A stretch of DNA of 21,463 bases from an uncultured Coriobacteriaceae bacterium (GTDB lineage Bacteria > Actinomycetota > Coriobacteriia > Coriobacteriales > UMGS124), in the NCBI GenBank assembly GCA_900539345.1, contig UQBS01000052.1, positions 1 through 21,463 on the forward strand, read 5' to 3'. The first letter of the stretch is position 1; every line of letters starts with the position of its first letter. The position numbers and the translations under genes are program-made. Positions 13,449-21,162 of the stretch are shown here, piece by piece. The notes beneath the pieces were generated by a model, which was not told where the DNA came from, did not search any database, and saw nothing but the letters and a program-made list of their open reading frames with translations.

Positions 13449-14732
13449 ATGAACCATGACGTGCTGAAGGCGGTTATGTTCGACCAGCATGAGGTCATAC
13501 GTAACGCTCGAATCGTCCCGCGTCGCTACACCCTCGATCCCCAGGCAAACTACGTCGTGACGGGCCTGAGGCGCGCGGGCAAATCGACCCTGCTGTATAA
13601 GGTTGCCCATGATCTTGTAGCATCGGGCGTTGCATGGGAGCGCATCGTCTATATCAACTTCGAGGATGAGCGGCTCTCGGAATTCTGCGCCCAGGATTTC
13701 AACGACATCTTGCTCGTGCAGAAGGAGCTGTCCAGCGACGGGGGCTTCTTCTTCCTTGATGAGGTTCAAAATATTGATGGTTGGGAGAAGTTCGCCCGTC
13801 GCCTGACAGACTCCGGCAAGCGTGCGTTTATCACGGGAAGCAACGCGGCCATGCTGAGCCATGAGATTGCCACGACGCTGGGTGGCCGCTACTTCATCCA
13901 GCATGTAAGTCCTTACCGGTTCGACGAGTATCTCGATGCGGTTGGCCAAGCCCATGATGCGCGCTCCCTTTACACAACATCCGAGGTCGGGGCCATCATG
14001 GGGCATTTCGACCGCTTCTATCGCTATGGCGGTTTCCCGGAATCCCTGAGGTATGCTTCGCCTCGAGAGTACGTCGAGAGTGTCTATCAGAAGGTCCTGC
14101 TGGGCGACATCGCCGCGCGCAGGGGCGTTCGCAATGTCCAGGCGCTGCGGATACTCATGAAGAAGATTGCAGAGACGGTGCGCGGCGAGGTTTCTTTCAC
14201 TGCGCTTTACGGCATGCTCAAGGCGCTGGGCATGTCGGTGTCGAAGGACTCGGTCATCGACTACGTGACATATGCGAAGGAAGCCTATCTGATTTTCGAT
14301 GTCCGTAATGCAGTGGCAAAATTTGTCGAGCGCGAGGGGAGCCCCGAGTACTACTTCTCGGACAACGGGCTGCTGAACCTGTTCCTGCGCGACAAGGATA
14401 CAGCCCTGCTTGAGAACGAAATCGCAGTTGCGCTGCACGACAAGTTCACTGATGGGCTGTTTTATCTCAAGTCTCCCAAGAATGACATCGACATCGACTT
14501 TTATGTCCCCGACAAGGGCCTTGCAGTGCAGGTGGCATACTCAATTGAGGGGCAGGCCCGTGCCCGCGAGATCGACAGTCTCGTCAAGCTTGCGGCAGTG
14601 CAGGATGACATGCACCGCTTTGTGATTGTGACCAAGCAGGAGTCAGAGGTGATCGAGGCGGGCAGCATAACCATCGAGGTCATCCCAGCATGGAAGTTCC
14701 TTCTGCAAGACCCTTCGTTGATGGGGGAGTAA
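13449..14732 (+). CDS. DUF4143-type AAA ATPase
   Basis: 427 residues from ATG 13449, with AAAGGGGG five bases upstream. The N-terminal AAA_14 domain has Walker A GLRRAGKST (residues about 39-47), Walker B with downstream Gln/Asn (GGFFFLDEVQN, about 97-107) and a sensor-like FITGSNA. A central helical part (GGFPESLRY, then YQKVLLGDI) leads into the DUF4143 domain at about 210-375. The C-terminus (NDIDIDFYVPDKGLAVQVAYS) has the acidic/strand pattern of the nuclease-like fold typical of this family. Length is usual (about 400-450). These ATPases are widespread in gut bacteria, often in variable loci, and their role is not established. The gene is alone on its transcript, preceded by the 33-bp palindrome array and followed by a hairpin and repeat arrays, so it may be an accessory or mobile cargo gene. 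Confidence 0.9.
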   Translation: MNHDVLKAVMFDQHEVIRNARIVPRRYTLDPQANYVVTGLRRAGKSTLLYKVAHDLVASGVAWERIVYINFEDERLSEFCAQDFNDILLVQKELSSDGGFFFLDEVQNIDGWEKFARRLTDSGKRAFITGSNAAMLSHEIATTLGGRYFIQHVSPYRFDEYLDAVGQAHDARSLYTTSEVGAIMGHFDRFYRYGGFPESLRYASPREYVESVYQKVLLGDIAARRGVRNVQALRILMKKIAETVRGEVSFTALYGMLKALGMSVSKDSVIDYVTYAKEAYLIFDVRNAVAKFVEREGSPEYYFSDNGLLNLFLRDKDTALLENEIAVALHDKFTDGLFYLKSPKNDIDIDFYVPDKGLAVQVAYSIEGQARAREIDSLVKLAAVQDDMHRFVIVTKQESEVIEAGSITIEVIPAWKFLLQDPSLMGE

Positions 14733-14779
14733 GCAAGTCGCCGAGGTGCGGACTCGTTCGGTAGCCAAGCTGGCGTAGT

Positions 14780-14802
14780 CGGGGGCATGGAAACCCCCGT
14801 TT
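14780..14802 (+). terminator. Possible terminator after the ATPase
   Basis: CGGGGG (14780-14785) pairs with CCCCCG (14794-14799) around an eight-base loop and is followed by TTTGAT. It lies 48 bp after the ATPase stop and immediately before the right direct repeat. Confidence 0.5.
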
Positions 14803-14803
14803 G

Positions 14804-14823
14804 ATGGTCGAAGCGTGGTTGGG
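14804..14823 (+). repeat. Right copy of direct repeat flanking the ATPase
   Basis: ATGGTCGAAGcgTGGTTGGG; partner of 13153-13172. It sits 11 bp before the first minus-oriented 41-bp repeat. Confidence 0.6.
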
Positions 14824-14833
14824 AATCCGGCCA

Positions 14834-14904
14834 TTTTGGCAGCAAAACGAGTTTCGGTGCAGTTTTCTCGGGTCCACTGGCAGCCAAACGCGTTTCGGTG
14901 CAGT
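14834..14904 (-). repeat. Two 41-bp repeats, minus orientation
   Basis: Read on the minus strand, the repeat start CCGAAAC falls at 14898 and 14857, exactly 41 bp apart. Both carry the GTTT(T/G)GCTGCCA core and an ACTGCA lead-in, as in the plus-oriented array at 15051. Confidence 0.85.
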
Positions 14905-15050
14905 GATTTTGATTCGGCCATGTGCTGTAGACATTGATTTGGGTGTTTTAAACCTCAGGTGGGGTCTAAATCCTCGCTTTGACCCGGAATTTGAGGTGTT
15001 TGACGGTGTGCAGAGGGTGTTCAGGGGTGGTTGGCGGTGATTTCATTACT

Positions 15051-15255
15051 CCGAAACCCGTTTGGCTGCCAACGAGGTGATTATTACTGCACCGAAACCC
15101 GTTTGGCTGCCAACGGGTCATCCGAGACTGCACCGAAACGCGTTTGGCTGCCAACGGGTCGTCCGACACTGCACCGAAACCCGTTTAGCTGCCAAAGGTG
15201 GTTGATTGCCCGTTTCGAAAAGCGTTTGGCTACCGATTGCACCCTGGCCGCGGAC
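15051..15255 (+). repeat. Five 41-bp tandem repeats, plus orientation
   Basis: Units start at 15051, 15092, 15133, 15174 and 15215, all exactly 41 bp apart. The conserved part reads CCGAAACCCGTTTGGCTGCC, then AACGGG in the best units. The remaining 11-13 bases vary, mostly ending ACTGCA. Units 1-4 are close and unit 5 is degenerate. The core can fold as a hairpin (CCCGTT/AACGGG with one bulged T, then GG/CC). Spacers of 11-13 bases are far too short for CRISPR. Confidence 0.9.
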
Positions 15256-15426
15256 CGGCTCTTGGATATCAATGGGGCGGAGTTGGGCTTGCTGTGCTCG
15301 TGCTGGCGCATCCCAGCCTTGCCCTCGTGCTTCACTTTGCTTTAAGCGCTCTTCAACCACACATTCATCTTCAATGGGTATGATTGCGTCGGTAGGAGCG
15401 GATTGATCTTTCGGGAAAGGACGTGC

Positions 15427-15795
15427 ATGGGTCCCGTCAACTTTATTTGCAACATCATTTGGTTTGTGCTCGCGGGTGTGTGGCTGGCGCTGGGATGGGC
15501 GCTCTTCGGGGTGCTCTGGTGCATCAGCATCGTGGGCATTCCCGTGGGCATGCAGTGCTTCAAGGTTGCGCGCCTGGCGCTTATGCCGTTCGGCAGCGAG
15601 GTGGTCAATTCGGGCGGTGCGGTATCGTTCCTGGTAAACGTCCTGTGGTTCTTCATCGGCGGCTGGGAGCTGTGCCTGCTCGGTCTGGTGACGGGCGCCC
15701 TGTGCTGCATCACGATTGTGGGCATTCCGGCTGGCCTGCAAAGCTTCAAGTTCGCCAAGCTCGCCCTCATGCCGTTCGGCAGCCGTGTGGCTTAG
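15427..15795 (+). CDS. YccF-domain inner membrane protein
   Basis: 122 residues from ATG 15427, with GGAAAGGA five to six bases upstream; the in-frame start at 15403 has no better signal. The protein consists of two similar YccF halves, each a hydrophobic stretch followed by an (I/V)VGIP-G-Q-(C/S)FK-A(R/K)LALMPFGS motif, at residues about 35-60 and 97-120. Four hydrophobic segments suggest an integral membrane protein. YccF-type proteins are small, common in bacteria and of unknown function. Monocistronic, bounded downstream by a strong terminator. Confidence 0.9.
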   Translation: MGPVNFICNIIWFVLAGVWLALGWALFGVLWCISIVGIPVGMQCFKVARLALMPFGSEVVNSGGAVSFLVNVLWFFIGGWELCLLGLVTGALCCITIVGIPAGLQSFKFAKLALMPFGSRVA

Positions 15796-15833
15796 AAGCT
15801 CCTTGCGCTGACACTTTTCCTCTCCACCAAAAA

Positions 15834-15880
15834 GCCCCGCCCACCTGCTTGCGCGTTACAGCAGGTGGGCGGGGCAATTT
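15834..15880. terminator. Bidirectional terminator between yccF and uraA
   Basis: A perfect 16-bp GC-rich stem (15834-15849 with 15860-15875), 10-base loop. AATTTT follows on the plus strand and AAAAA precedes it (a U-tract for the minus strand). It serves both convergent genes. Confidence 0.9.
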
Positions 15881-15921
15881 TGCGCGCTAGCTTATCGAGC
15901 GACAGGCGTCCCAGCGTTCCC

Positions 15922-17304
15922 TTACGCGCTCGCCTTGTCGCTGGGGAGCTCGCCTTCGGGCCACTCGAGGGGCAGGTGCTCCTTGGGGTCCTCCTCGTTG
16001 TTGGGCAGCACGGCGTTGAGGATGATGCCCACGAGCGAGCCGACGGCCAGGCCCGACAGCGAGATGGTGACGCCGCCCACCACGAAGGCGATGGAGCCGG
16101 CGGCGCTGGTGGCGATGCCCAGGCTCAGCACCAGGATAAGGGCCGCGACCAGGACGTTGCGGGTCTTGGAGAAGTCCACCTGGCTCTCAACGAGGTTGCG
16201 CACGCCCACGGCCGAGATCATGCCGTACAGCACGAGGCTCACGCCGCCCACCACGGAGGCAGGCATGGCGCCGATGAGCGCGGCGAACTTGGGGCTGAAG
16301 CTGAACACGATGGCGAAGCAGGCGGCCAGGCGCACGACGCGGGGGTCGTACACCTTGGTGAGCGCGAGCACGCCGGTGTTCTCGCCGTAGGTGGTGTTGG
16401 CCGGCGCGCCAAAGAGCGACGCCAGGATGGTGGCCAGGCCGTCGCCCAGCAGGGTGCGGTGCAGGCCGGGGTTGGCGATGTAGTTGCGGTTGCAGGTGGA
16501 GCTGATGGCCGAGATGTCGCCGATGTGCTCGATCATCGTGGCGAAAGCCAGCGGCATGATCGTGATGATGGCGGTGATGGCCAGGCCGGAGTCAAAGCCC
16601 TCGCCGAAGATGGAGAACACCGTGTTGTCCCACACCACGGGCAGGCCGATCCACGCGGCCTCCTGCACGCTCGTGAAGTCGCACTCGCCGATAGCGGCGG
16701 CGAACACGTAGCTCACGATGACACCCAGGAGAATGGGGATGATCTTGACCATGCCCTTGCCCCAGATGTTGGCGATGAAGATGACGGCCACGGCCACAAC
16801 GGCGACCAGCCAGTTGGTGGAGGCGTTGTTGATGGCCGAAGACGACAGCGTGAGGCCGATGGCGATCACGATGGGGCCCGTGACCAGCGGCGGGAAGAAC
16901 TTCATGACGCGCTTGGAGCCGAACACCTTAAAGAGGGCGGCCAGGATGGGGTAGAGCAGGCCCGCGAACGCCACGCCCAGGCAGGCGTAGGGCAGCAGGT
17001 TGGCCTCACCGTTGGGCGCGATGGCCGCGTAGCCGGCGATGAAGGCGAAGGAGGAGCCCAGGAAGGCCGGCACCTTGCCTTGCGACAGGAAGTGGAACAG
17101 CAGCGTGCCGAGACCGGCGAACAGCAGCGTGGCGCTTACCGACAGGCCCGTGAGGATCGGCACGAGAATCGTGGCGCCGAACATCGCGAACATGTGCTGG
17201 AAGCCGAACACGAGCATCTTGGGCGTGCCGAGCTTTCGGGCGTCGTAAACAGCTTCGGGGCTGTCATGTCCGCCCATCGTCGGTACGGCGTCGTCCTTTG
17301 CCAT
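15922..17304 (-). CDS. Uracil permease (UraA, NCS2 family)
   Basis: 460 residues from ATG 17304, preceded by GGAAAGGA seven bases upstream; the longer frame to 17391 would overlap the upp promoter. About 14 hydrophobic segments fit the NCS2 fold. Diagnostic motifs are QHMFAMFGATILVP at the first helix, MIEHIGDISA near residue 256 (the Glu that binds uracil in E. coli UraA) and TTYGENTGVLALTKVY near 303 (second key Glu). It imports uracil by proton symport. It is divergent from upp, with 104 bp between the starts, which supports a uracil-salvage role. Ends at a shared terminator with yccF. Confidence 0.95.
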   Translation of the reverse strand: MAKDDAVPTMGGHDSPEAVYDARKLGTPKMLVFGFQHMFAMFGATILVPILTGLSVSATLLFAGLGTLLFHFLSQGKVPAFLGSSFAFIAGYAAIAPNGEANLLPYACLGVAFAGLLYPILAALFKVFGSKRVMKFFPPLVTGPIVIAIGLTLSSSAINNASTNWLVAVVAVAVIFIANIWGKGMVKIIPILLGVIVSYVFAAAIGECDFTSVQEAAWIGLPVVWDNTVFSIFGEGFDSGLAITAIITIMPLAFATMIEHIGDISAISSTCNRNYIANPGLHRTLLGDGLATILASLFGAPANTTYGENTGVLALTKVYDPRVVRLAACFAIVFSFSPKFAALIGAMPASVVGGVSLVLYGMISAVGVRNLVESQVDFSKTRNVLVAALILVLSLGIATSAAGSIAFVVGGVTISLSGLAVGSLVGIILNAVLPNNEEDPKEHLPLEWPEGELPSDKASA

Positions 17305-17346
17305 AAAACGATCCTTTCCCTGAGGGTTAAGTGCAAACTGCTCAAG

Positions 17347-17352
17347 TATAAT
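17347..17352 (+). promoter_or_regulatory. -10 box of the upp promoter
   Basis: A perfect TATAAT lies 57 bp before the upp start in the uraA-upp intergenic region. No good -35 hexamer is visible at 16-18 bp, so an activator or another spacing may apply. The same AT-rich patch reads TATTAT on the minus strand and may serve uraA. Confidence 0.5.
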
Positions 17353-17408
17353 AGCAAGTTGGCATGTTGAAGCGCAGGGTTTTGCAGGCATTTGGAAAGG
17401 ATGTACCT

Positions 17409-18044
17409 ATGAGCGAAGTGCACGTGCTCGACCACCCGCTGATTCAGGACAAGCTCACGAGGATGCGCCGCAAGGAAACCAACTCCCGCGACTTCCGCAC
17501 CCTGCTCAAGGAGATCTCGATGCTCATGGCGTTCGAGGTCACGCGCAATTTCGAGACCAAGCTCGTCGAGGTGGAGACCCCCATCTGCACGAGCAAGTTT
17601 CCCGTGCTTGAGGAAGACTTCATCACAATCGTCCCCATCATCCGCGCCGGTATCGGCCTGGTCGACGGCATGCTGGAGCTCCTGCCCACCGCCCATGTGG
17701 GCTTCATCGGCATGGAGCGCGACGAGGAGACCCACATCCCCCGCGAGTACTACTGCAAGATGCCCCCGCACGTGGACCAGTCGCTCGTCATCATCGTGGA
17801 CCCGATGCTGGCCACCGGCGGCTCCACCAACGACGCCATCGACGCGCTCAAGGCCCGCGGCTGCAAGAACATCCGCTCGATGAACCTCGTGGCCGCCCCC
17901 GAGGGCATCGCCGCCGTGCAGGCCAAGCACCCCGACGTGGACATCTATGTGGCCGCCGTTGACGAGTGCCTCAACGGCAAGGCCTACATCGTGCCCGGCC
18001 TGGGCGACGCCGGCGATCGCATCTACGGCACGGTCATCGGCTAA
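17409..18044 (+). CDS. Uracil phosphoribosyltransferase
   Basis: 211 residues from ATG 17409, with GGAAAGGA seven bases upstream; the in-frame ATG at 17364 lies only 12 bp after the -10 box and has no RBS. It joins uracil and PRPP to give UMP and pyrophosphate in the cytoplasm. Family motifs are complete: HPLIQDKLTRMR at the N-terminus, PIIRAGIGL near residue 78, the PRPP loop VDPMLATGGST near 130 and the uracil-binding C-terminus YIVPGLGDAGDRIYGT. Length is normal for Upp. It pairs functionally with the divergent uracil permease. Confidence 0.97.
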   Translation: MSEVHVLDHPLIQDKLTRMRRKETNSRDFRTLLKEISMLMAFEVTRNFETKLVEVETPICTSKFPVLEEDFITIVPIIRAGIGLVDGMLELLPTAHVGFIGMERDEETHIPREYYCKMPPHVDQSLVIIVDPMLATGGSTNDAIDALKARGCKNIRSMNLVAAPEGIAAVQAKHPDVDIYVAAVDECLNGKAYIVPGLGDAGDRIYGTVIG

Positions 18045-18076
18045 GGCGAGCGGGCACAAATAATCGCGCAACAAAG

Positions 18077-18128
18077 AAGGCCCTGGTCCCACCCCGAGAA
18101 TCCTCTCGGTACGTGGGACCAGGGCCTT
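18077..18128. terminator. Terminator between upp and the DUF1538 gene
   Basis: A perfect 16-bp stem (18077-18092 with 18113-18128) carries a second stem in its loop (CCGAGA 18094-18099 with TCTCGG 18104-18109). T-rich sequence (TTCTTTGTTG) follows only on the minus strand, but it lies 33 bp after the upp stop, so it probably serves both. The 150 bp from here to 18280 hold nothing recognisable. Confidence 0.7.
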
Positions 18129-18280
18129 CCGCTGTCTGGTCGTTTGGTCGCGTGTTGGCCGGGCGCTTGGCGGGTTGCGCGCTCGGTCGCAGGTCGTCGG
18201 CCTTTCGTGCGGCCCGCCGTGTTCGCATCCGTCGTGCGCTTGGTGCCCCGCCCGCGCCCGCCCGTGCCCCAGCGCGCCCG

Positions 18281-19825
18281 CTACGCCACGCGCTTCAGCT
18301 TGCCGGTGGCACCGGCGGAGGCGTCCACGCGGGGGAGCGTGCCGGTCACGTCGCCGCGCTTGCGGCCGCCGTCCTTGCGCTTTTTGCGCTCGGCCACCAG
18401 ACCCATCACCTGCACGGTGATCAGCGGGGTCATGGCCACGAGCGCCACCACGCCAAAGGCGTCCATCAGCACGTTGCCACCCACGGCCGTGCATGCGCCC
18501 ATGGCGAAGGGCAGCAGGAACGTCGCCGTCATGGGGCCGGAGGCCACTCCGCCAGAGTCGAACGCGATGGAGGTGAAGATGGCCGGCGTGCGGAAGCTGA
18601 AGAGGATGGCTGCCAGGTAGCCCGGCACGAGCACCGTCATCACGGGGATGTGGAAGCACACGCGCAGCATCGCAAGGCCGCTCGCCACGGCCACGCCGAT
18701 GGCCAGGCACCTGCCCATGGAGGTGTGGCGCACGGCGCCGTCGGTCACGTCTTCCACCTGCTTGTTGAGCACGTGCACCGCAGGTTCGGCGGCCACGATG
18801 AAGTAGCCCACGAGCGCGGCCACGCCCACGAGCACCCACCAGGGGCACTCGCCGGCCAGGACTTCGCCCAGGTAGTGGCCGGCAGGCATGAAGCCGACGT
18901 TGGCGCCCAGGAGGAACAGCACCAGGCCTACGTAGGTGATCACGACGCCACGCAGCACGCCACGCAGCTCGGCCTTGTCCATGCGCAGCGATACAACCTG
19001 CGCCACAAAGAAAATCGCCATGATGGGCAGAAGACCCAGCGCGACTTCCTTGAGGTAGAGGGGCAGGTCGACCATGAAGAGCTCGAAGGCCTCCTGAGAG
19101 GTCTGGATCTCGGGGATGGCGAAGGGGACATACGCCAGGTCGGAGGTGTCAAAGAGCAGTCCCAGCACCATGACCGCGAGGATCGGGCCTACACTGCAGA
19201 TGGCCACCACGCCGAATGCGTCCTCGTCCTTACCGGTGAGCGCTGCCAGGCCCGCGCCCATCGCGATGATGAACGGCACGGTGATGGGGCCGGTGGTGAC
19301 GCCGCCCGAGTCGAACGCCACGGCGAGGAACTCTGCCGGCACGAAGCATGCCAGCAAGAACACCAAGCCGTAGAGTCCCACGATGAAGTAGCGCAGCGCG
19401 ATGCCGAACTTCATGCGCAGGAAGGCCACCATGAGGAACACGCCCACGCCGACGGCCACCGTGATGATGAGCGTCATGTCGGGCACGGCGGGCACTTGGC
19501 GGGCGAGCACCTGCAGGTCGGGCTCGGCCACGGTTACCGCGATGCCGATGGCAAGGCACACGCCCATAATGAGGAACGTCTTGTTCGACTGGGAGAGCTT
19601 CTGTCCGATGGCTTGGCCGATGGGCATCATGGCGACGTCAGCGCCGAGGGTAAAGAGACCTGTGCCTGCTATGAGGAGCGCCGCACCCAGGATGAAGAGG
19701 AGCAACGTGCCGATGGGCATGGGTGCGATTGTGAATGACAAGATAAGTACGATTGCCGTGATAGGCAGGACGGCTGCGAGTGATTCGCGTAGCTTGGATT
19801 TGAATGCGTGTCTCAATAGGCTCAC
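18281..19825 (-). CDS. DUF1538 family integral membrane protein
   Basis: 514 residues if translation starts at GTG 19825; this start is chosen because no ATG fits and the frame beyond it is uncharacteristic, but the RBS (AAGAAAG) is weak. The protein is an internal duplication: each half ends with an AFDSGGV(T/A)(T/S)GP motif (near residues 170 and 420) followed by a hydrophobic segment and a DAFGVVA motif. About 14 hydrophobic segments are visible. The DSGG/TGP signature defines DUF1538, a family thought to be membrane transporters but without a known substrate. The C-terminal 35 residues are basic and hydrophilic. Monocistronic, with terminators on both sides. Confidence 0.88.
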   Translation of the reverse strand: MSLLRHAFKSKLRESLAAVLPITAIVLILSFTIAPMPIGTLLLFILGAALLIAGTGLFTLGADVAMMPIGQAIGQKLSQSNKTFLIMGVCLAIGIAVTVAEPDLQVLARQVPAVPDMTLIITVAVGVGVFLMVAFLRMKFGIALRYFIVGLYGLVFLLACFVPAEFLAVAFDSGGVTTGPITVPFIIAMGAGLAALTGKDEDAFGVVAICSVGPILAVMVLGLLFDTSDLAYVPFAIPEIQTSQEAFELFMVDLPLYLKEVALGLLPIMAIFFVAQVVSLRMDKAELRGVLRGVVITYVGLVLFLLGANVGFMPAGHYLGEVLAGECPWWVLVGVAALVGYFIVAAEPAVHVLNKQVEDVTDGAVRHTSMGRCLAIGVAVASGLAMLRVCFHIPVMTVLVPGYLAAILFSFRTPAIFTSIAFDSGGVASGPMTATFLLPFAMGACTAVGGNVLMDAFGVVALVAMTPLITVQVMGLVAERKKRKDGGRKRGDVTGTLPRVDASAGATGKLKRVA

Positions 19826-19920
19826 CGCTTTCTTGGGCTCGGAAGGAAACGCTCGCGGGTCGCAAAGCGCGGTTTTACCGGTGATACCCAATTGTGTCAG
19901 CTTTATGCAGACAGGGTGAA

Positions 19921-19971
19921 GAAAAACAAAAAAGCCCGAGCGCATTCCGGAGAGGGGATGCACTCGGGCTT
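19921..19971 (-). terminator. Terminator of the VTT-protein gene
   Basis: CTCGGGCTT (19963-19971) and ATGC (19958-19961) pair with GCAT (19942-19945) and AAGCCCGAG (19932-19940) around one mismatch. On the minus strand the stem runs into TTTTTTGTTTTTC (19933 down to 19921). It is 100 bp after the stop at 20071. Confidence 0.9.
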
Positions 19972-20070
19972 CGAGAGAGACGTGCTAAAACGGTAGACGG
20001 CCATGTGCCAGGCGCTCGGCGGTTTCGCACTGCAAGCGAGCCGCCCGCACCAGCCACCCGCTCGCGCTCG

Positions 20071-20829
20071 CTACTTCGTCGCCTTCGCCTCGCCGGCGCC
20101 GGCCTCCTTCTTTACGCCGCCGCGCTTCTTCGCCCAGTCCATGAGGGCGTCCTTCTTCCAGATGCCCAGCAGCGCGAACACGATGACTACCGCGAAGATG
20201 CCGATGATGAGAGGCCAGTTGGCGTTGGATACCGAGGAGCCGATGAGCGTGGAGGCAATCATGCCCGGCAGGCGGCCCACGGTGGAGAGCACGAGGAAGT
20301 TGGTCATGCTGATGGGCGTGAGCGGCACGATGTAGGTGAGCAGGTCCTTGGGCAGGCCCGGGATGAGGAACAGGATGAACACAAGCGTCTCGAGCTTGGA
20401 GGAGTCCTGCAGGAAGTCGTACTTGCTGAGCTGTTCCTCGCCGAAGAACTTGGCCACAAAGTCGCGGCCCAGGCGGCGGATGAGGGCGAAGATGACAGCC
20501 GAGGCCAGCACGCAGCCCGTAAGGCACAGCGCCAGGCCGCCCCACGTGCCATACATCACGCCTGCCATGACCTGCACGAACTCGCCGGGGATGAACGCGA
20601 TGACGATCTGCAGTATCTGGATGAGCAGCATGATGCCCACGCCCAGGATGCCCAGACTGTTGACCCATTCCTCAAACTGCGCCTGCGTAACGGGGTCGCT
20701 CAGCATGTCGATGACAGGGGAGCACAGCTTGGCGATGAGCCACACAACGCCGATGAGCGCGATGAAGACCACGGCGAAAAGGGCGATCTTGCCCTGTTTG
20801 GACATCTTGGAGAAATCAGGCATCTTCAT
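20071..20829 (-). CDS. VTT-domain (TVP38/TMEM64, DedA-like) membrane protein
   Basis: 252 residues from ATG 20829; an in-frame ATG two codons later is also possible because the RBS (GAGAGG) is distant. One N-terminal helix (residues about 14-36) is followed by the VTT core: IPGEFVQVMAGVMYG near 82, FLIPGLPKDLLTY near 158 and GRLPGMIASTLIGSSV near 190. A last helix and a Lys/Ala-rich cytoplasmic tail follow. Family members are membrane proteins linked to lipid scrambling or membrane homeostasis; the exact role here is unknown. It lies 75 bp downstream of the small membrane protein in the same direction, probably one transcript, and ends at a strong terminator. Confidence 0.9.
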   Translation of the reverse strand: MKMPDFSKMSKQGKIALFAVVFIALIGVVWLIAKLCSPVIDMLSDPVTQAQFEEWVNSLGILGVGIMLLIQILQIVIAFIPGEFVQVMAGVMYGTWGGLALCLTGCVLASAVIFALIRRLGRDFVAKFFGEEQLSKYDFLQDSSKLETLVFILFLIPGLPKDLLTYIVPLTPISMTNFLVLSTVGRLPGMIASTLIGSSVSNANWPLIIGIFAVVIVFALLGIWKKDALMDWAKKRGGVKKEAGAGEAKATK

Positions 20830-20904
20830 GCGACGTGCGGCCTCTCATTTGCGGCGAATCGTTCGGGTCATTCTATAGCAACATGGGTGCCTTATACCCA
20901 GCGG

Positions 20905-21162
20905 CTAAGCGTTCTTCGGGGTCAAAAGCCCGATGACCAACAAAATGAGGGCCACGGGCACAAGAATGGGCAGCAAGTAGCCCACATGGAAGAAGAAGGC
21001 AAACATGAGCGCGATGGGCATGAGCAACACGCCCACGAGCTTGCAGATGCCCTTGGCGATGCCTCCGATCATGCCGAACGTGAACGTGATGACGCCCGCG
21101 CCGATGGCGAGCGCGATGCCCCCGAGGCAGAAAAGCATGCAGACGAACATGGCGGTGATCAT
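20905..21162 (-). CDS. Small membrane protein of unknown function
   Basis: 85 residues from ATG 21162, with GGAGAGG five bases upstream; the frame extends to 21339 but has no RBS there and is cysteine/arginine-rich noise. Three hydrophobic segments (MFVCMLFCLGGIALAIGAG; a Gly/Ile-rich middle; FHVGYLLPILVPVALILLVI) leave almost no soluble part. I do not recognise the family. It precedes the VTT protein by 75 bp and probably shares its mRNA. A 9-bp hairpin (21184-21224) lies in its leader just before the RBS. Confidence 0.75.
   Translation of the reverse strand: MITAMFVCMLFCLGGIALAIGAGVITFTFGMIGGIAKGICKLVGVLLMPIALMFAFFFHVGYLLPILVPVALILLVIGLLTPKNA

Larger units (their letters stand above)
14733..15426. 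other. Gene-free region with two opposed 41-bp repeat arrays
   Basis: No credible gene. Contents are a hairpin (14780-14802), the right direct repeat (14804-14823), two minus-oriented 41-bp repeats, a unique core (14905-15045), five plus-oriented 41-bp repeats and about 170 bp of unremarkable leader before yccF. The 41-bp period is not a multiple of three, so the repeats are not a repeated peptide. Confidence 0.75.

Noticed and set aside
15051..15255. CRISPR array
   Set aside because: The repeats are regular, but the variable parts are only 11-13 bases, partly similar to each other, and no cas gene is present.
15865..17370. 501-codon plus-strand frame over the uracil permease
   Set aside because: Its translation is Gly/His/Asp-rich with no domain; the minus strand encodes a complete UraA with all key motifs.
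17966..19738. 590-codon plus-strand frame over the DUF1538 gene
   Set aside because: His/Glu/Arg-rich antisense translation without any domain; the DUF1538 motifs on the minus strand are decisive.
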